64,000 bases of DNA from Flaveria trinervia (lineage: Eukaryota; Streptophyta; Magnoliopsida; Asterales; Asteraceae). The DNA lies in assembly GCA_025506515.1 (NCBI GenBank), contig CM046453.1, forward strand, positions 3,618,987-3,682,986. Reading direction: 5' to 3'. The notes under the pieces were generated by a model that did no database searches, was not told the origin of the DNA, and saw only the letters and a program-made list of their open reading frames with translations. The position numbers and the translations under genes are program-made. This document shows positions 35,582 to 48,814 of the stretch, in pieces; the first letter of the stretch is position 1, and each line of letters begins with the position of its first letter.

Positions 35582-35991
35582 TGTTGTAAAACCAATCGAG
35601 AATACGAACGCGGAATATCAACAATACAAAGATGATACAAACAAGAATTAAAGCTATGAACAAGAACTTTCAAATAATTCTAATGAATTGAATGATTTCG
35701 GATGCTTCACCGATTACAACTCTCCTGTATTTATAATGTGTAACTAACTATAACTAACACTCAACAAATATTGAGAATTTACACTAAGCACCCTACACTA
35801 AATCTTCCGAACAGAAATGACCCTTCGGAAGATACACATACTTCGGAAGATATCCAAAGTAAATTTCAACCTTCTTCCGAAGCAAACATAATCTTCGGAA
35901 GAAATCAACTTTGCTTCGGAAGACTATATTAAGCTTCGGAAGAAACTTAACATTCGGAAGTTCCACTTGTTTTGACTTTTAATACTTCACA
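35582..35991 (-). repeat. 3' LTR of copia-2
   Basis: In plus-strand coordinates it runs from TGTTGTAAAACC to ACTTCACA. It contains eight TTCGGAAG/TTCCGAAG-type palindromes between 35805 and 35962. This is the better preserved LTR for that motif. Confidence 0.93.
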
Positions 35992-35992
35992 A

Positions 35993-36002
35993 TCTCCACC
36001 TT
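35993..36002 (-). promoter_or_regulatory. Polypurine tract of copia-2
   Basis: On the minus strand AAGGTGGAGA lies just upstream of the 3' LTR. Confidence 0.65.
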
Positions 36003-36019
36003 AAATCCAAAACAAGATT

Positions 36020-39000
36020 TTAACCAACTCCCAATGCATCCAAGCAAAACTTGAACTTCACACCAGGTAGAGACTTTATAAACACATCTGCTGGATTCTC
36101 CAAACTAGACACACCTTTCACTTTTACTTTACCAGCATTCACCACATCCCTTAAAAAGTGTAACTTCACATTAATGTGCTTTGTCCTCTCATGAAACATG
36201 TCATTCTTTGACAATTGAACTGCACCTTAGTTATCACAGAACACCACTGAGTTTGTAACTTTGATTCCCAATTCAGAAACAAAACCATGCAACCACATAG
36301 CTTCCTTGACTCCCTCAGTCAATGCTATGTACTCAGCCTTTGTTGTAGATAATGCCACCACATGCTGCAACTGAGCTTTCCAACTAACCAAGTTACCCAG
36401 TACCTGAAATGCATACCCTGTTATAGATCTACCTCTATCCAGGTCCTTGGCAAAATCAGAATCCACATAACCAACAATCCTGTCAACCTTCTCATGTTCA
36501 TGATGCTCAAACACTAAACCATAATGCTTAGTATCCCTGAGATATCTCATGATCCATTTCACAGCAACCCAATGAGCTTTACCCGGATTTGATAAATATC
36601 TGCTGACTAAACTCACAGCATACCCAATATCCGGCCTTGTACAAACCATCAAGTACATCAAGCTCCCAACGACATTGGCATAAGGTACTTTTTCCATATA
36701 TCTAACTTCAGAATCTGACTTAGGACAATCAGAGCTTGAGAGTTTAATATGAGCACCTATAGAACTGTTATTGGCTTCATATCAGTCATCCTATAGTTAC
36801 TAAGCACCTTTTCCAAGTAAGACTTTTAAGACAGCTTCAACACCCTGTGCTCTCTATCCCTTGTAATCTCCATGCCTAATATCTTCTTTGCTTCACCTAG
36901 ATCTTTCATCTCAAACTCTAACATCAACATTTTCTTAGTAGCTTCAACTTCCTCCAAGTCTGAACAAGCCACCAACATGTCATCAACATACACAACAAAT
37001 AAACAAATTTGTTCTTATTGTATTCCTTAAAATACACACAACTATCATAGCTGCTCCTTTTAAACCTATTAGTCACCATATGCTCATCAAACCTTTTATA
37101 CCACTGTCTAGGGGATTGCTTCAGCCCATATAAAGACTTCTTAAGGAGACATACCTTTTCTTCCTGCCCTTAACCTCAACCCCTCTGGTTGCTTCATATA
37201 GATAGTTTTATCCAGCTTCCTATACAAAAATGCAGTCTTCACATCCAACTGATGTAACTCCATATCCATAGAAGCAGTCAATGATAGCATAACCCTGATA
37301 GATGAATGTTTAACCACAAGAGAGATTATTTCATTATAATCCACACCTGGGTTTTGTGTAAACCCTTTAACTACCAGTCTAGCCTTGTACCTAGGAGGTT
37401 CACCTTTAGAAATCCCATCTTTTAGTTTGAACAGTCATTTACATGACACAGGCTTGTGACCCTCAAGTTTATCAACCGGCTCCCATGTGCCATTCTTGTA
37501 CAAAGATTCCATCTCCTCTTCTATGGCTTTGCACCATTTTGCACTTTCTTTCACAGAAATTGCCTCAGAGTATGACAATGGTTCATAATTGCTTTCTTCT
37601 TCAGCAACAACAAAAGCCAGTGTAGACAAATCCATCCCTCTCTAAACCTGAGAGGAGGTATCACTTGTCTCCTTTGTCTATCCCTAGCCAACTGGTAATC
37701 ATCTATACCATCTCCCTGGCTACCAGAGGTACCTTGATAATTCCTTGATCATTCACACTTTGCTGCTCCACCTCAATTTGAACCCCACTCTGATCTTCAA
37801 CCTTTGACTTCTCTTTTTCTTGAATATCCTTATACATGACATTCTCTTGAAAAATAACATCTCTGCTCACTATCACCTTAGTTATGTCCCCTTCTAGCCT
37901 CCATAATCTATACCCTTTAACACCCTCAGGGTATCCTAAAAAGACACATTTACAAGCCCTAGGTTCCAACTTCCCTTGGATAACATGAGCATAAGCCAAC
38001 GATCCAAACACCTTAAGTTCTCCATAGTCACCCTTTCTCCCTGACCATGTCTCCATAGGTGTCTTCATGTCTAAAGCTGATGATAGAGACATGTTGACCA
38101 AATATGCTGCAGTTAAAACAGCTTCAGCCCAGAATATCTTGGGTAAACCAGAACTAGCCAACATACACCTTACCTTTTCAAGTAAAGTTTTATTTATCCT
38201 CTCAGCCAACCCATTCTGTTGAGGAGTCCCTGGCACAGTTCTATGTCTAGCATACCATGAGTTTTACAAAACTGATTAAACTCATGACTGCAGAACTCTA
38301 ACCTATTATCAGTTCTTAACTTCTTCACTTTCCTTTCAGTTTGAGTTTCCACAAGGACTTTCCATTCCTTGAATTTACGGAATGCATCACTCTTATTCTT
38401 CAGTACAACAACCCAAACTATTCTAGAAAATTCATCAATCAAGGTCATAAAGTATCTAGCACCACCCAAAGAATCAACCTTAGCAGGACCCCATAAATCA
38501 GAATGAATGTAGTCTAATACCCCACTTGTGACATGCCTAGCCTTTGTAAACTTTACTCTCTTGTGTTTACCAAAAATACAAGTTTCACAAAAATCAAAAT
38601 CACAACTGCTCAACTCAGTCATTAACTGTTGCTTATGCAACTCCACCAGTCCCTAATGACTGATGTGACCAAGCCTCCTATGCCATAACATAGCCTTAGA
38701 ACTACTATCACTTGAGGCAGATGCCACCTGAGATTCTACTACACCAGCACTATCTAACAAGTAGATATTATTCTCTCTTCTACTCCTAAACAATACTACC
38801 ATTGATCCCTTTATCACCTTAGCCTTACCATCCCTAAGACTAACATGGTAACCAGAACTCTCCAACAGCCCTAAAGATAACAAACTTCGTTTAAGACTAG
38901 GAATATACCTTACATCATGAAGACCCACTTCCATACCACTCTTCATTTTTAGAGTCACTATCCCATGACCCATAATCTTGCAAAGTCTGTCATCCTCTAG

Positions 39001-39939
39001 CTTAACTGATCCAAGATCTTCAATCTTCAGCTCTTTAAAGAACTTCTTCATAGGTGTCATATGATATGAGCATCCTGAATCCATAATCCACTCATCCTCC
39101 TTGCCACTGCTTGTGACAGCCAACACATCTGCACTTTCATATCCATCAGACTGATCATCATGTGCATTGTGTCCAGAATGAGTCTTTGATCCACTTAATT
39201 CACCCTTCTTTCTTTTCAAGTCAGGACAATCTTTCTTGAAATGCTTTTTTGATCCACACACATAACATCTCCTCTTGTACTTAGACCTGGACTTTGAGAC
39301 ACTTCTTTGCTTGAAGTTTCTTTGATCAGACCTCCCCCTGACTACCAAGCCCTCTCCACCATCTTCTTTATAATCAGTTCTCTTCTTCAATTCCTTTGAA
39401 TTGAGAGCTGCCAATACTTCTTCCATGGTAAGAGTGTCCCTACCATACATCAAAGTATCCACAAAGTGCTCCTAAGATGATGGCAAGGATGTCAAGAATA
39501 TGATTGCTTGGTCTTCATCATCTAATTCAACTTCGATGTTCTCAAGATCCAACACCAACTTGTTGAATTCATCAGTATGATCTTCAATTGACTTCCCAGG
39601 AGCCATTTGGAATGTGTACAACCATTTCTTGAGATACAATCTGTTTGCAAGAGACTTTGTCATGTACAGACTTTCCAATTTTGCCCAAACCCCTACAGCA
39701 GACGTCTCCTTCGATACTTTTCTGAGTACTCGATCCCCCAAGTTCAAGATGATTGAACTTTGTGCCTGTTCCAGCACCTCTTTCTTCTCCTTGTCTGACA
39801 TTGTGTTCGGCAACTTGGACTCTCCGGCCACGGCATCCACCACTCGTTGGTGAACGAGTAATGCCTTCATCTTCAACCGCCATAACCCGAAGTCGTTCTT
39901 CCCGTCGAATTTCTCAACTTCAAACTTCGTAGACACCAT
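36020..39939 (-). pseudogene. copia-2 gag-pol, broken
   Basis: Gag starts at the minus-strand ATG 39939-39937 (MVSTKFEVEKFDGKNDFGLW), a Tnt1/Tork-like gag. It contains a canonical CCHC knuckle, CYVCGSKKHFKKDC, near 39228-39269. The protease motif WIMDSGCSYHMT is near 39060-39095. The integrase zinc site (LWHRRLGH...CETCIFG) and core (HSDLWGP, PGTPQQNG) follow. RT has LHQLDVKTAFLYRKLD and YVDDMLVACSD (near 36980). RNase H has STTKAEYIALTEG and KHINVKLHFLRD. In-frame TAG codons occur at 39472-39474 and 38653-38655, and the frame shifts near 38240, where a GG run appears shortened, and again in RT. Not functional as read. Confidence 0.93.
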
Positions 39940-39996
39940 TATTGCCGCCGATCGATCTTTGATTGAATCTTGATTCTCAATTGAGCCACAAACCAG

Positions 39997-40008
39997 GCTC
40001 TGATACCA
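39997..40008 (-). promoter_or_regulatory. Primer-binding site of copia-2
   Basis: Minus-strand TGGTATCAGAGC, two bases from the 5' LTR, complementary to initiator tRNA-Met. Confidence 0.9.
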
Positions 40009-40010
40009 AT

Positions 40011-40415
40011 CGTTGTAAAACCAATCGAGAATACGAACGCGGAATATCAACAATACAAAGATGATACAAACAAGAATTAAAGTTGTGAACAAGAACTTTC
40101 AAATGATTATAATGAATTGAATGATTTCGGATGCTTCACCGATTACAACTCTTATGTATTTATAATGTGTAACTAACTTTAACTAACACTCAACAAATAT
40201 TGAGAATTTACACTAAGCACCCTACACTAAATCTTTTGAACAGAAATAACCCTTCGAAAGATTTCCTTCGTAAGATATCCAAAGTACATTTCAACCTTCT
40301 TCCTAAGCAAACATAATCTATGGAAGAAATCAACTTTGCTTCGGAAGACTATATTAAGTTTCGGAAGAAACTTAACATTCGGAAGTTCCATTTGTTTTGA
40401 CTTTTATACTTTACA
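40011..40415 (-). repeat. 5' LTR of copia-2
   Basis: Aligns along its length with 35582-35991 but several of the TTCGGAAG motifs are mutated (TTCGAAAG, TTCGTAAG, TTCCTAAG, CTATGGAAG) and about five bases are missing near 40262. The internal terminal base is C where the partner has T. Confidence 0.93.
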
Positions 40416-40420
40416 AATAC

Positions 40421-42622
40421 TTAAATACATGTATATTATTGAAGGAATATAAGTAATAAAATCATCCCACACAAGGAATATACAAGATGACAAACACCAT
40501 TTTGTAACAAAACATCACACAAAGAATCTAAGTAATAAAATCATCCACACGGCCACACTTCCCACAAAACCATGAAAACATATATTTCATCAACTTATTA
40601 GATAGTAATTTCAATATATTTGATCATTTTGAAAAATACATCACTAAAAACTTAAAAGACTCCTCCTACCTATACATTTAGATTATTTTACTTGACCTGA
40701 AAGTCAGACTTCTTTTTTTAGAAGCAACTTGGTAGAGAGTAGTAAAAATATCCGCTAAAACAACATCATGTTTCCCTGTAATTTTCTTGCATCGATAGTT
40801 GATGAACATTCCACAAGCAATGAGCCATGATATGATACTATAAAAATATGGTTTATTAATATAATCCATAGCCTTTAGTTGCTTTATATTCCTTTTAAAA
40901 AGACAAGTTTTATAATAGAAAAATCACTGGAAAATAAAAATTTTATGAAATACGGTGGTGACAGACTGCCACATGGAAGCTTAGCGGTCCGCTAAGGAAT
41001 CTGTATTAAAAACAAAGTCGGTAGCAGACCGTCACCGTTCTCGTAACAATTCGTGAAGGACTTGATTAAGCAACCTCTGTGCAGTATCATCACCCAATTG
41101 AAATTTCTAAAGTGCACTTAAATTTTTTCAATACGAGAGTGAGATTACTAAATTTAAAGAGATGTTCGGCATATTCAAGGTATAAAACCTAGAAAAAAGT
41201 ATACCGTAAAATGAATCTATTAAACAAAAATCATGCATTATATAATACAACTAATATTTAATATTGAGCTGACACTAAAAATTTTAACACTGCACATTTT
41301 AAGCTTATAAAAAAACACTACTCAAATAATATATATTTCCATACATGTTCCCTCAACAGATATAGAAAGACATCCATCTTATTCAATATGTCTTATTATA
41401 CATGACACAACATGTTATCAACAAAATCTATCCATTCTAGTCTAGCGGGGTCATATGACCAACACCCATGAGTCCCCATGGTCCCTTGACACAAGACCAA
41501 AGTTCATCTTCACGACATCATAATCAAGAGCATGCATGATTATAAATGACCAAACCAAATGGTAACAGCCCATGTGAATAACAACTCAAGAACTGGACGG
41601 ATTCGATAAGTGAACCTTGTTATATATAGAGATCACATCTAGCTACGTTAGAAGTTTGTATAAAAGATGGTAAAGATAGAAATAAATATAAACATGTTAT
41701 TTTCAAGACATGACTATAGAAGTAATCTAAAATTTAACTAGTTAAACCCTATGACGACAACACAGCAATGTTTTAGACGTTGGAAATCATAATAATAACT
41801 AAAAAAATAATATATATATATATATGTATGTATATATATTTATTTATTTATTTATTTATTTATGGCGATGACACATATACGCTATAAGCTAATTATATGT
41901 TTTTCTTATATTCTAATTCTTGTTAAAAGAAAATAAAAAAGATAATGAAATAATTTGGGCTCCAACAAGTTGTTGATATAGTCTGTTTTTTTAGTTTTCT
42001 ATACATTTTCTTATAATCTTTGTATATATAATTGGAGCTAAGTAGGTGTATGTAATATATATGTATGTATTGTGTATGTATATGTATGTGCATTCGTGTG
42101 TGTATGTATATGTAGGATATGATTCCGGTACAAACTATTTTCTTATAAAAATATAAAAATTATGAAAAACAATTGTTACTATAAATAACTCAGTGTTATT
42201 ATAAGATTTTTATAGTACTATGTTTGTATGTAAACACATAATTTCATGCTACTATTAAAATAACCTGAGTTATTTTAGAATAACAATTTAATTGTTACGT
42301 TGTTACAAAAACTAAGATTTATATCTGATCTTACTCTTGTATGTGTATGTTTATGTATGCATGCGTGTGTGTATGTATATGTATGTATTTTTTATTTATT
42401 TTAATTTACCCTATAAGCATGCATGTGTGTAAGTATATGTATGTATTTTTTATTTATTAACTGAAACAATAATAATAATAATAATAATAATAGTAATAAA
42501 AATAATAATAGTAATAATAATAATAATAATAATATAAAAATATAAATTAACTCCATAGCTCATTATAAAAATAGGATATGCTTTGTTTTAGTTTTTTTAT
42601 ATATTATTTGATATCCTGCTAA

Positions 42623-42696
<74 letters not shown>

Positions 42697-44402
42697 GTAT
42701 TCACTTATAGCATGATATGTTACCACTAAAAGGTTTCAAAGTAGAGCAATAATTTTCACTACTTCCTTGTAAGCTATCAGAACAACGTGTGGTTGCCATT
42801 TGGTACCAAACTTAAAAACCTGAAGTAACTATAGCCATAAAGCAACCCATGTCGATGACTGTGTCATAGCTACATACAACCATCATCTACATAGACTTAA
42901 ATTCTTGTAGTGATGATCGTTAACTTCTTCAAGAGCACAGAGTTTTTGAACAATAATTGTTCAAGTGCGGTTGGATTATGTCCCCTGCAATATGCTTATT
43001 AGCCCTAATGATATGCTTCAACTATTAGCTAAAGTTCTATGGCCCAAAGTATTTCAAGAGCATGGAGTCGATATGGCTTAAAAAGAAACCTTCCATGATG
43101 TAACCAGTAGTTTGCCAATTTATGATGTATTTATTTTAAAACAATCTCTTGAAAATTTACTATTTCACTTAAATGTTAACTTCTTGTTTGCTTATGTTAA
43201 TTTTCAACTTTATACACTGATTTTTCATTATAGACATACCTACCGTTCATCGCATTATGTTAATATCATTTTCCTTAATAAAACCATGGTTTTCATGACA
43301 CTAGTATATATGGTATATCTAATTGAGGTCATCGTGTGTCTATCAAAAGAAGTTGGGGGTTATATCTTTTTGCTCTAGTTCTATTTTGGAATAAAGATGA
43401 TATTGATGAACTTATTGTTGGTATAATAAATGCTCAGTTTACAACTTTACATGGAGATGATAGTGACGAGATAATGACAAACCTAGAAAAATTTTAGAGT
43501 ACTTACGCATTTATGTACAGGCTTTGACCATTTTGAAATATATTCATAGTATGGTATATGGTTATATATTTTTAAATTTACCTCAATGACAATGTACCCT
43601 AAAAAATTTATAAGAAATACTAGATGGAATAAAAATGCCAATCAACTACCTTATATATTGTTGTGTCGCCTATTTTCAGGATATTTAAAACTCTCAAACT
43701 TATTTGAATAATTAGTATAATTTTTTATTTTATTATAAATTATAAGTCGTGTGTAATATGTAACCATCATTTGTCAAGTTCAATGGTTGTAATATTTGGT
43801 TTTATATTTGATTGTCAACAATTATACGGTCTTAATAATATTTTTGTCTTGATCTATCTAGTAGCTTTTATGTTTAGATTATTATGTATAAAATCTTTTG
43901 CATTCACTTTATCCGACAACATCACAAGACTCGCAAAACATGTCCATTGCTATAATTCAAAATGTATCTTAATAGATGACTGAAAATATAAATAAGTGAG
44001 CTTTGAGAGAAGGGGCCCTTAATAACTTATATTTATTTATTATTATTGTTGTTATTATTTTGTAGAGTAGCCTTTTCCATTTACTTAAGTGCATGTATAT
44101 AGAAGAAAATTATGAATTAGTGAGGTGTTGGATTATTAAGTGGAACACCTCTAAATACGTAAGATGTGATTCTATCAAGACTTAATTAAAAATGTTTATT
44201 AATCTCTAGTACTAGTATAAGAGTTGTTAACTAGCTGGTTATGACATGTATATATTCTTATGTAATTGAAGACATGATTTTCTGTTTCTGTACGTATATC
44301 TGTATAATATATTGTAAGAGCATTGTCTTTGTGTTTTCATGCTAAGAGGTGTGTATTTTTGACGGATCACGTTGAAATTTACATGTTTGCAGCTAGTGTA
44401 AA
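40421..44402. other. Long intergenic stretch with microsatellites
   Basis: No gene recognised in about 4 kb. Simple repeats: (TA)n/(ATTT)n at 41808-41862, TGTA-rich tracts at 42050-42110 and 42340-42450, (AAT)n at 42468-42535, (TA)n(TG)n at 42626-42698. A stretch around 43380-43500 reads in one frame as DDIDELIVGIINAQ but matches nothing I know. Confidence 0.5.
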
Positions 44403-44870
44403 CTAGTATTAAGCATCTCGCGTTGCGAGAATGTCTAAAACCGTACCAAGTAACACAAATATCATATCACGGTCAAGATCACCAACACCAGAAAAGTTCA
44501 CATTAAAAAAGAAATAAAATCGAATGAAAAAATAGACATAAAAACGTTAAAACACACACGCATAATGTAAGACATTAAAAACAATAAATAAATTGATCTA
44601 GAACTCATACGTTGCGATTGAGCTGTTAAATGAAAAAATAGACATAACAATTTTGAACCACACGCATACGTTACGGCGTATTAACTCTCAAAATTTAGAC
44701 CAAAAGTATAAAATGAAAAAACTATAAAAAATTATAGAGGAGCAAAGTAAAAATTAAAAAATTATAAAGGTTAAATAGTAAAAGATGTAAAAATATTAGG
44801 TTTAATATAAAACATTAAAGAAATTAAAAAAAAACATATGTCACCTTCAATGCTTATTGTATAACAACTA
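44403..44870 (-). mobile_element. Helitron-like repeat (family B, copy 3)
   Basis: Minus-strand end CTAG (44406-44403) followed by T, hairpin TCTCGC-GTT-GCGAGA (44418-44432) about ten bases inside. The body shares AATAGACATAAAAACGTTAA, GAGCTGTTAAA and AAAATTTAGACC with the copies at 5507 and 12347. The far end is approximate. Confidence 0.55.
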
Positions 44871-45660
44871 ATCCAAATTTTTATTAGTAATTAGTAATAT
44901 TTAAATGAGTTGGGGTTACTTTTAGGTTGAACCTATGAACATGTTTAGTAGGTTCGGCTAGAAACCAACAAAACTACTAGTTTAGCACACCTAGTACTAA
45001 CAACAAATCATAATGTTGTTTTAATAGTGAATTCACAAACTCATTATACTTCTAATTTTACATCATTTGCTTATAATAGGACTTTAATCCTCATTATATG
45101 AGAGATACATCATTTTAGCATCCTGATATTATTAGTAGACCATATAGTTATATGTTTTATTAAGCCCGTCTAGAGAAAAGTATGTTTTGTTATTGTTTGG
45201 TTTAGAGTTTAGATTTCTGTTTTATTTTCGTTTTAAATTGTTGTCCACGCAGGTGGGTGACAGACGCCTCTACGTCGTCATTGCTACCCAATTGATTGGC
45301 GATCTCCTTTCTCTTCTCTTCATGGCTGGCTCTCCTCCCTCGGATATATCTATTATTTCTCTCTTTCCCTCTCACAGACTCCTTCCACTCCCACGAGCAC
45401 CCCTCCTCTTTTCCATGGGTGACTCTATGCAAATGGTCTTATTGTTTTTCAATAAGAAACAATTTCAGAATAGGAATAAAAAAGAGAAAAAGAAAAAAAA
45501 CAAGTAAATTAAAGTTGTTGAAATGACTGTATTTCTTACTCGCACTTGGAACCGATAGCTCAACAACGAAATGTTGAAACATTCAAAAGAATTTTAGAAG
45601 TTTTTTGACTTGATACATAAAGTGTAATCATATTCAGAATTACCATAAATTTGAAGATGA
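44871..45660. other. Intergenic DNA, nothing recognised
   Basis: ORFs at 45187-45526 overlap each other in several frames and show no domain; I do not call them. Confidence 0.45.
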
Positions 45661-47015
45661 AAAACAAAAAGATGAAACGTTTAGAGTGAGGGGGTCCTGT
45701 CTCAAAGACATAGAAACAAATGCCAGTAATATTCCATTAACTAGACATCCCATGGATCATAGTACTTCTATATGATTATTAGCATCATATTTTAGTTGTC
45801 AACGCAAACAGTATTGTTATTGAATTGGAGGAGATCGAAGTGATGGTATTTTCTTACTTTTTTTATGGTGGCATTTGATTAGTGCAGAATTGTGTTAACT
45901 CCATTAGGAGATATTTCTTGATTTAAACATAAATCCTAAAGTCTGATTACATGTAACATCAGTTCCCTCATACCATCAATGATCAATATTGTTCATTTTA
46001 TTCACGAAAAGCTTATGGATTTATTTTTGGTTGTTTGGATAAAAACTTTTTAGAAAGATCACCCATCCTTGAATTGTTTGTCATGCAAACATGTTTGATT
46101 GTAAGTTCTCTTATCCATGTACAATCAAATTGTCAAAAATATGTTGGTGATATTAGAGGCAAATTATTACTTATAAACCTAGCATCTCTCATGTCCATGT
46201 CACGGTTGATGTGGGATTGCCTAGGGTTTACATTATAGATGATGGTTTTAGTTAATAATTGTTGCTACAAGAACCCATCGAGAGGAGCCAAATGACTACT
46301 TATAACTAGACCTGACACACCAAAGGTCACAAAGATTACCAGACGTGTTAGAGACGAACATGACACGATAGCTAGTCATGTCATTTTTTTCAAACATGAA
46401 CACGAAGAACTTGTTTAGAAACATATTACATAATGCAACCTGTTTAGGAGGCACGATCAATATCATGTATTTAGTGTAACAAATGTTGTCAAAGTCCAAT
46501 TTATCAATTCATAATCCTTGAAATCATTAAAACAAAAATCTATACAAGTCTCTATTAATATATAACATACTAGTTTAAAGTTTCTGAGACGTATATTATC
46601 CAATTAAAAAAAATAAATGCAAACAGGTTATTAACAAGTTAACATAAACAAATTTAACTATTTAAACAATTTAATCTGCATCCACAACAGAATGCAACTC
46701 CTAAGTGATTATTTCGAACTATAGTACTATACATATAACATAAAGTATGGTTGGTTTTAACTATTAATAAAAAGTTCATCAAGTGTAATCTATACAATAG
46801 GTCAAACACAAACATATGCAAACCTATACCTTTTGTATGGACCCTTTTGTCCCCTACTTCCACATTTACCTTTTTCATTAGAAACCCGAAAGTCATTCAA
46901 TAATCAAATTAATAGAGCACAAAACTTTCAACCCATTAAAGAAATAAACAAAACAGCATAGAGATCCAATAGCTGTTTAATTAGCAACATGACTATGGGC
47001 CCCTAATCTTGTCGC

Positions 47016-47023
47016 TATAAATA
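47016..47023 (+). promoter_or_regulatory. TATA box of RGF copy 1
   Basis: TATAAATA, 94 bases upstream of the ATG, conserved in position and flanks (AAGTTGAGATCGATGATG) with copy 2. Confidence 0.75.
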
Positions 47024-47109
47024 AGTTGAGATCGATGATGCTCACATTACAAGCCATTCGATCTCAGTTGATTTATCTCCTTCATTGAGTTAAGTTCGAC
47101 CCACAAAGT

Positions 47110-47933
47110 ATGAAGTTTTATTATCTGATGTTTATTGTGTTTCTTCTGTCAAGCTTGCATAGCTGTGAAGTTGAAGGTACGTGAAAAATTAAACACAAAT
47201 TTGCGACACGAATTTCAGTCGCAAAGGTAGCACTTGGATCTGAACGTGACATTTTGTGCGACTAAACTTGTTTCGTAATGTTTAGATTGAATTTGCAACC
47301 GATTTGCCAACAGCAATTGCGACCAAAAACTATTATTTTTCTAATTAAGTGCTTCTTTGTGTCTAAAACCAAATTCACAATCAGTTTTGTGACAAAACTT
47401 TAGCGACGAAATTTACTCACTAGTTGTCTATTAATTTATATGCAGGAGTACCCAGAAAACTTATGTCAAAAATTGCATCTTCTAGCAATATTACCATTAT
47501 TTCTAAGGTTGGTTTCTATTTCCAGTTATTTACATATTATTTTTCTTTTTTTTGGTGGTTTAAAATTATAAATATGGTTTCTAGGTGATTAACCTCTTTA
47601 ACTGACGATAAAAACATATAATTTTTAAGGTATCCGCTAGTCAAACTAACAGATGTACTGCAGATTTCATTTGTAAAAAGATAAGCCCGAATATAAATAC
47701 TAGCTATGTTAATCTATTTTGTTGATGTACACAATCACAAGAATCATGAAGACCACACAAATGACCAAAAATCGGAGATCAAATCTGCTAACACACCAGA
47801 AGCATACAAAGATGATTTTGTGTTGCCGGAAAGTTTTCAACACGTAAAGGATGTTGCAAGCGAGCCATACTCAAACGAGATAGATGTTGTCGATTATAGT
47901 CCTGCAAGGAAGAAGTCGCCGATACACAACTAA
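47110..47933 (+). CDS. RGF/GOLVEN/CLEL secreted peptide precursor, copy 1 (mature end PIHN)
   Basis: Three exons, 47110-47176, 47446-47507 and 47742-47933, with GT..AG introns in consistent phases, give a 106-residue preproprotein. Residues 1-18 (MKFYYLMFIVFLLSSLHS) form a signal peptide. A variable acidic propeptide follows. The last 13 residues, DYSPARKKSPIHN, match the root meristem growth factor/GOLVEN/CLEL consensus: Asp-Tyr for tyrosine sulfation, a basic middle, a Pro that can be hydroxylated, and a final His-Asn. In this family such peptides are cut from the precursor, sulfated by TPST in the secretory pathway, and bind RGI/RGFR receptor kinases to control root meristem, gravitropism or lateral-root patterning. 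Small exons are missed by simple ORF calling because only exon 3 (with upstream intron) makes a 75-codon ORF. Intact reading frame; expression not shown by the sequence. Confidence 0.9.
47177..47445 (+). other. Intron 1 of RGF copy 1 with GCGAC-type repeats
   Basis: Contains repeated TTTGCGAC, AGTCGCAAA, GCGACCAAAA and GCGACGAAA blocks in both orientations, characteristic of the subterminal regions of some plant DNA transposons. The matching intron of copy 2 (49839-50360) has more of the same (GTGCGACCAAAA, GGTCGCAATTG, GTGACCAAACT). The repeats therefore predate or accompanied the gene duplication. Confidence 0.5.
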
Positions 47934-48135
47934 AAATCAAACATATTTTAGGAGGAATTTGAAGTAGTTAAAGCATATGGATACTCAATCATATGATTAG
48001 AGATATGAAAAGTACGTTATGTAATGAAAATAGGAATCATAAGTCTCTTGTTGAGCTTTGTGGTTTTTTTTGTCATTAATGACACATGCTACATGCATAA
48101 AATATGGCATGCAAGTTATGAAGAAAATAAGAATA

Positions 48136-48814
48136 AGTTATTTAATTTGTCTCTTCAATAATAGTGAAAATTTGGTTAAATGCTAATAAAATGTGCTTGT
48201 GTTCTTATCTATATTTCTAAGTTTTATTTACAATTATGGGAATTAATGAAGCACATTATTTATTTTCTAACAGTTGTATCAACGTGCATCTCAACTCCCT
48301 GTTTTATTATTATTCAAATAAGTTCATTGTTAAAATGTAAACTAAACAAACATACCTCATAAATCTTAAACATAGCATACAATTGATGGGTCAAAGAAGA
48401 GTGAACTAAGGGTAAATCTTGTTAATTGCCATATTATTGGCATCTCGACAACAGGTGTTAATAGTATTATGTAAAATGTATCGTAATCTAACGTCCAAGT
48501 CAATGAAATCATATGTGCCATTCGCGGGTTATAAAGCAATTATACCCCGTGGTTAGCGTCAAAATTAACTGTCAATAACCGCCAAGTTGTTGGCTATAAT
48601 AGTCATGAATGTTGTCATTTAAATGATTGTAATGCAAGTGTATTTATGTGTTAATGTTCTTTGGAATTTAAGTGTGTGTCTACTAATTAAAAGTGACATC
48701 ATTTCAATATCTTAACACGAATGGGTGGCATATAAGAAGAAGTGCTTAAAACTAAATAAAAAGGTGCGCACCTTTAACATAACATTGGTGATATTGTAGA
48801 TCATACAGTGTGGG
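48136..48814. other. Spacer between duplicated RGF units
   Basis: No exon recognised. Sequence here does not align with the flanks of either unit as far as I can see. Confidence 0.45.

Larger units (their letters stand above)
35582..40415 (-). mobile_element. Ty1/copia LTR retrotransposon, copia-2 (4.83 kb, minus strand)
   Basis: Two LTRs (35582-35991 and 40011-40415), primer-binding site and polypurine tract on the minus strand, and a complete gag-pol order. The 5-bp target duplication AATAC is at 35577-35581 and 40416-40420. By eye the LTRs differ at about 20 positions plus small gaps, so this insertion is clearly older than copia-1. Coding is broken by in-frame TAG codons and frameshifts. 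Confidence 0.95.

Noticed and set aside
35805..35962. TTCGGAAG cluster as heat-shock elements
   Set aside because: The TTC and GAA halves are separated by one base, whereas heat-shock elements need two; kept only as an unexplained palindrome cluster.
43380..43500. A possible coding stretch reading DDIDELIVGIINAQ
   Set aside because: It is short, followed by stops and matches no family I recognise.
45187..45526. Overlapping ORFs rich in Ser, Pro and Lys
   Set aside because: Several frames are open at once over simple-composition sequence and none shows a domain or splice context.
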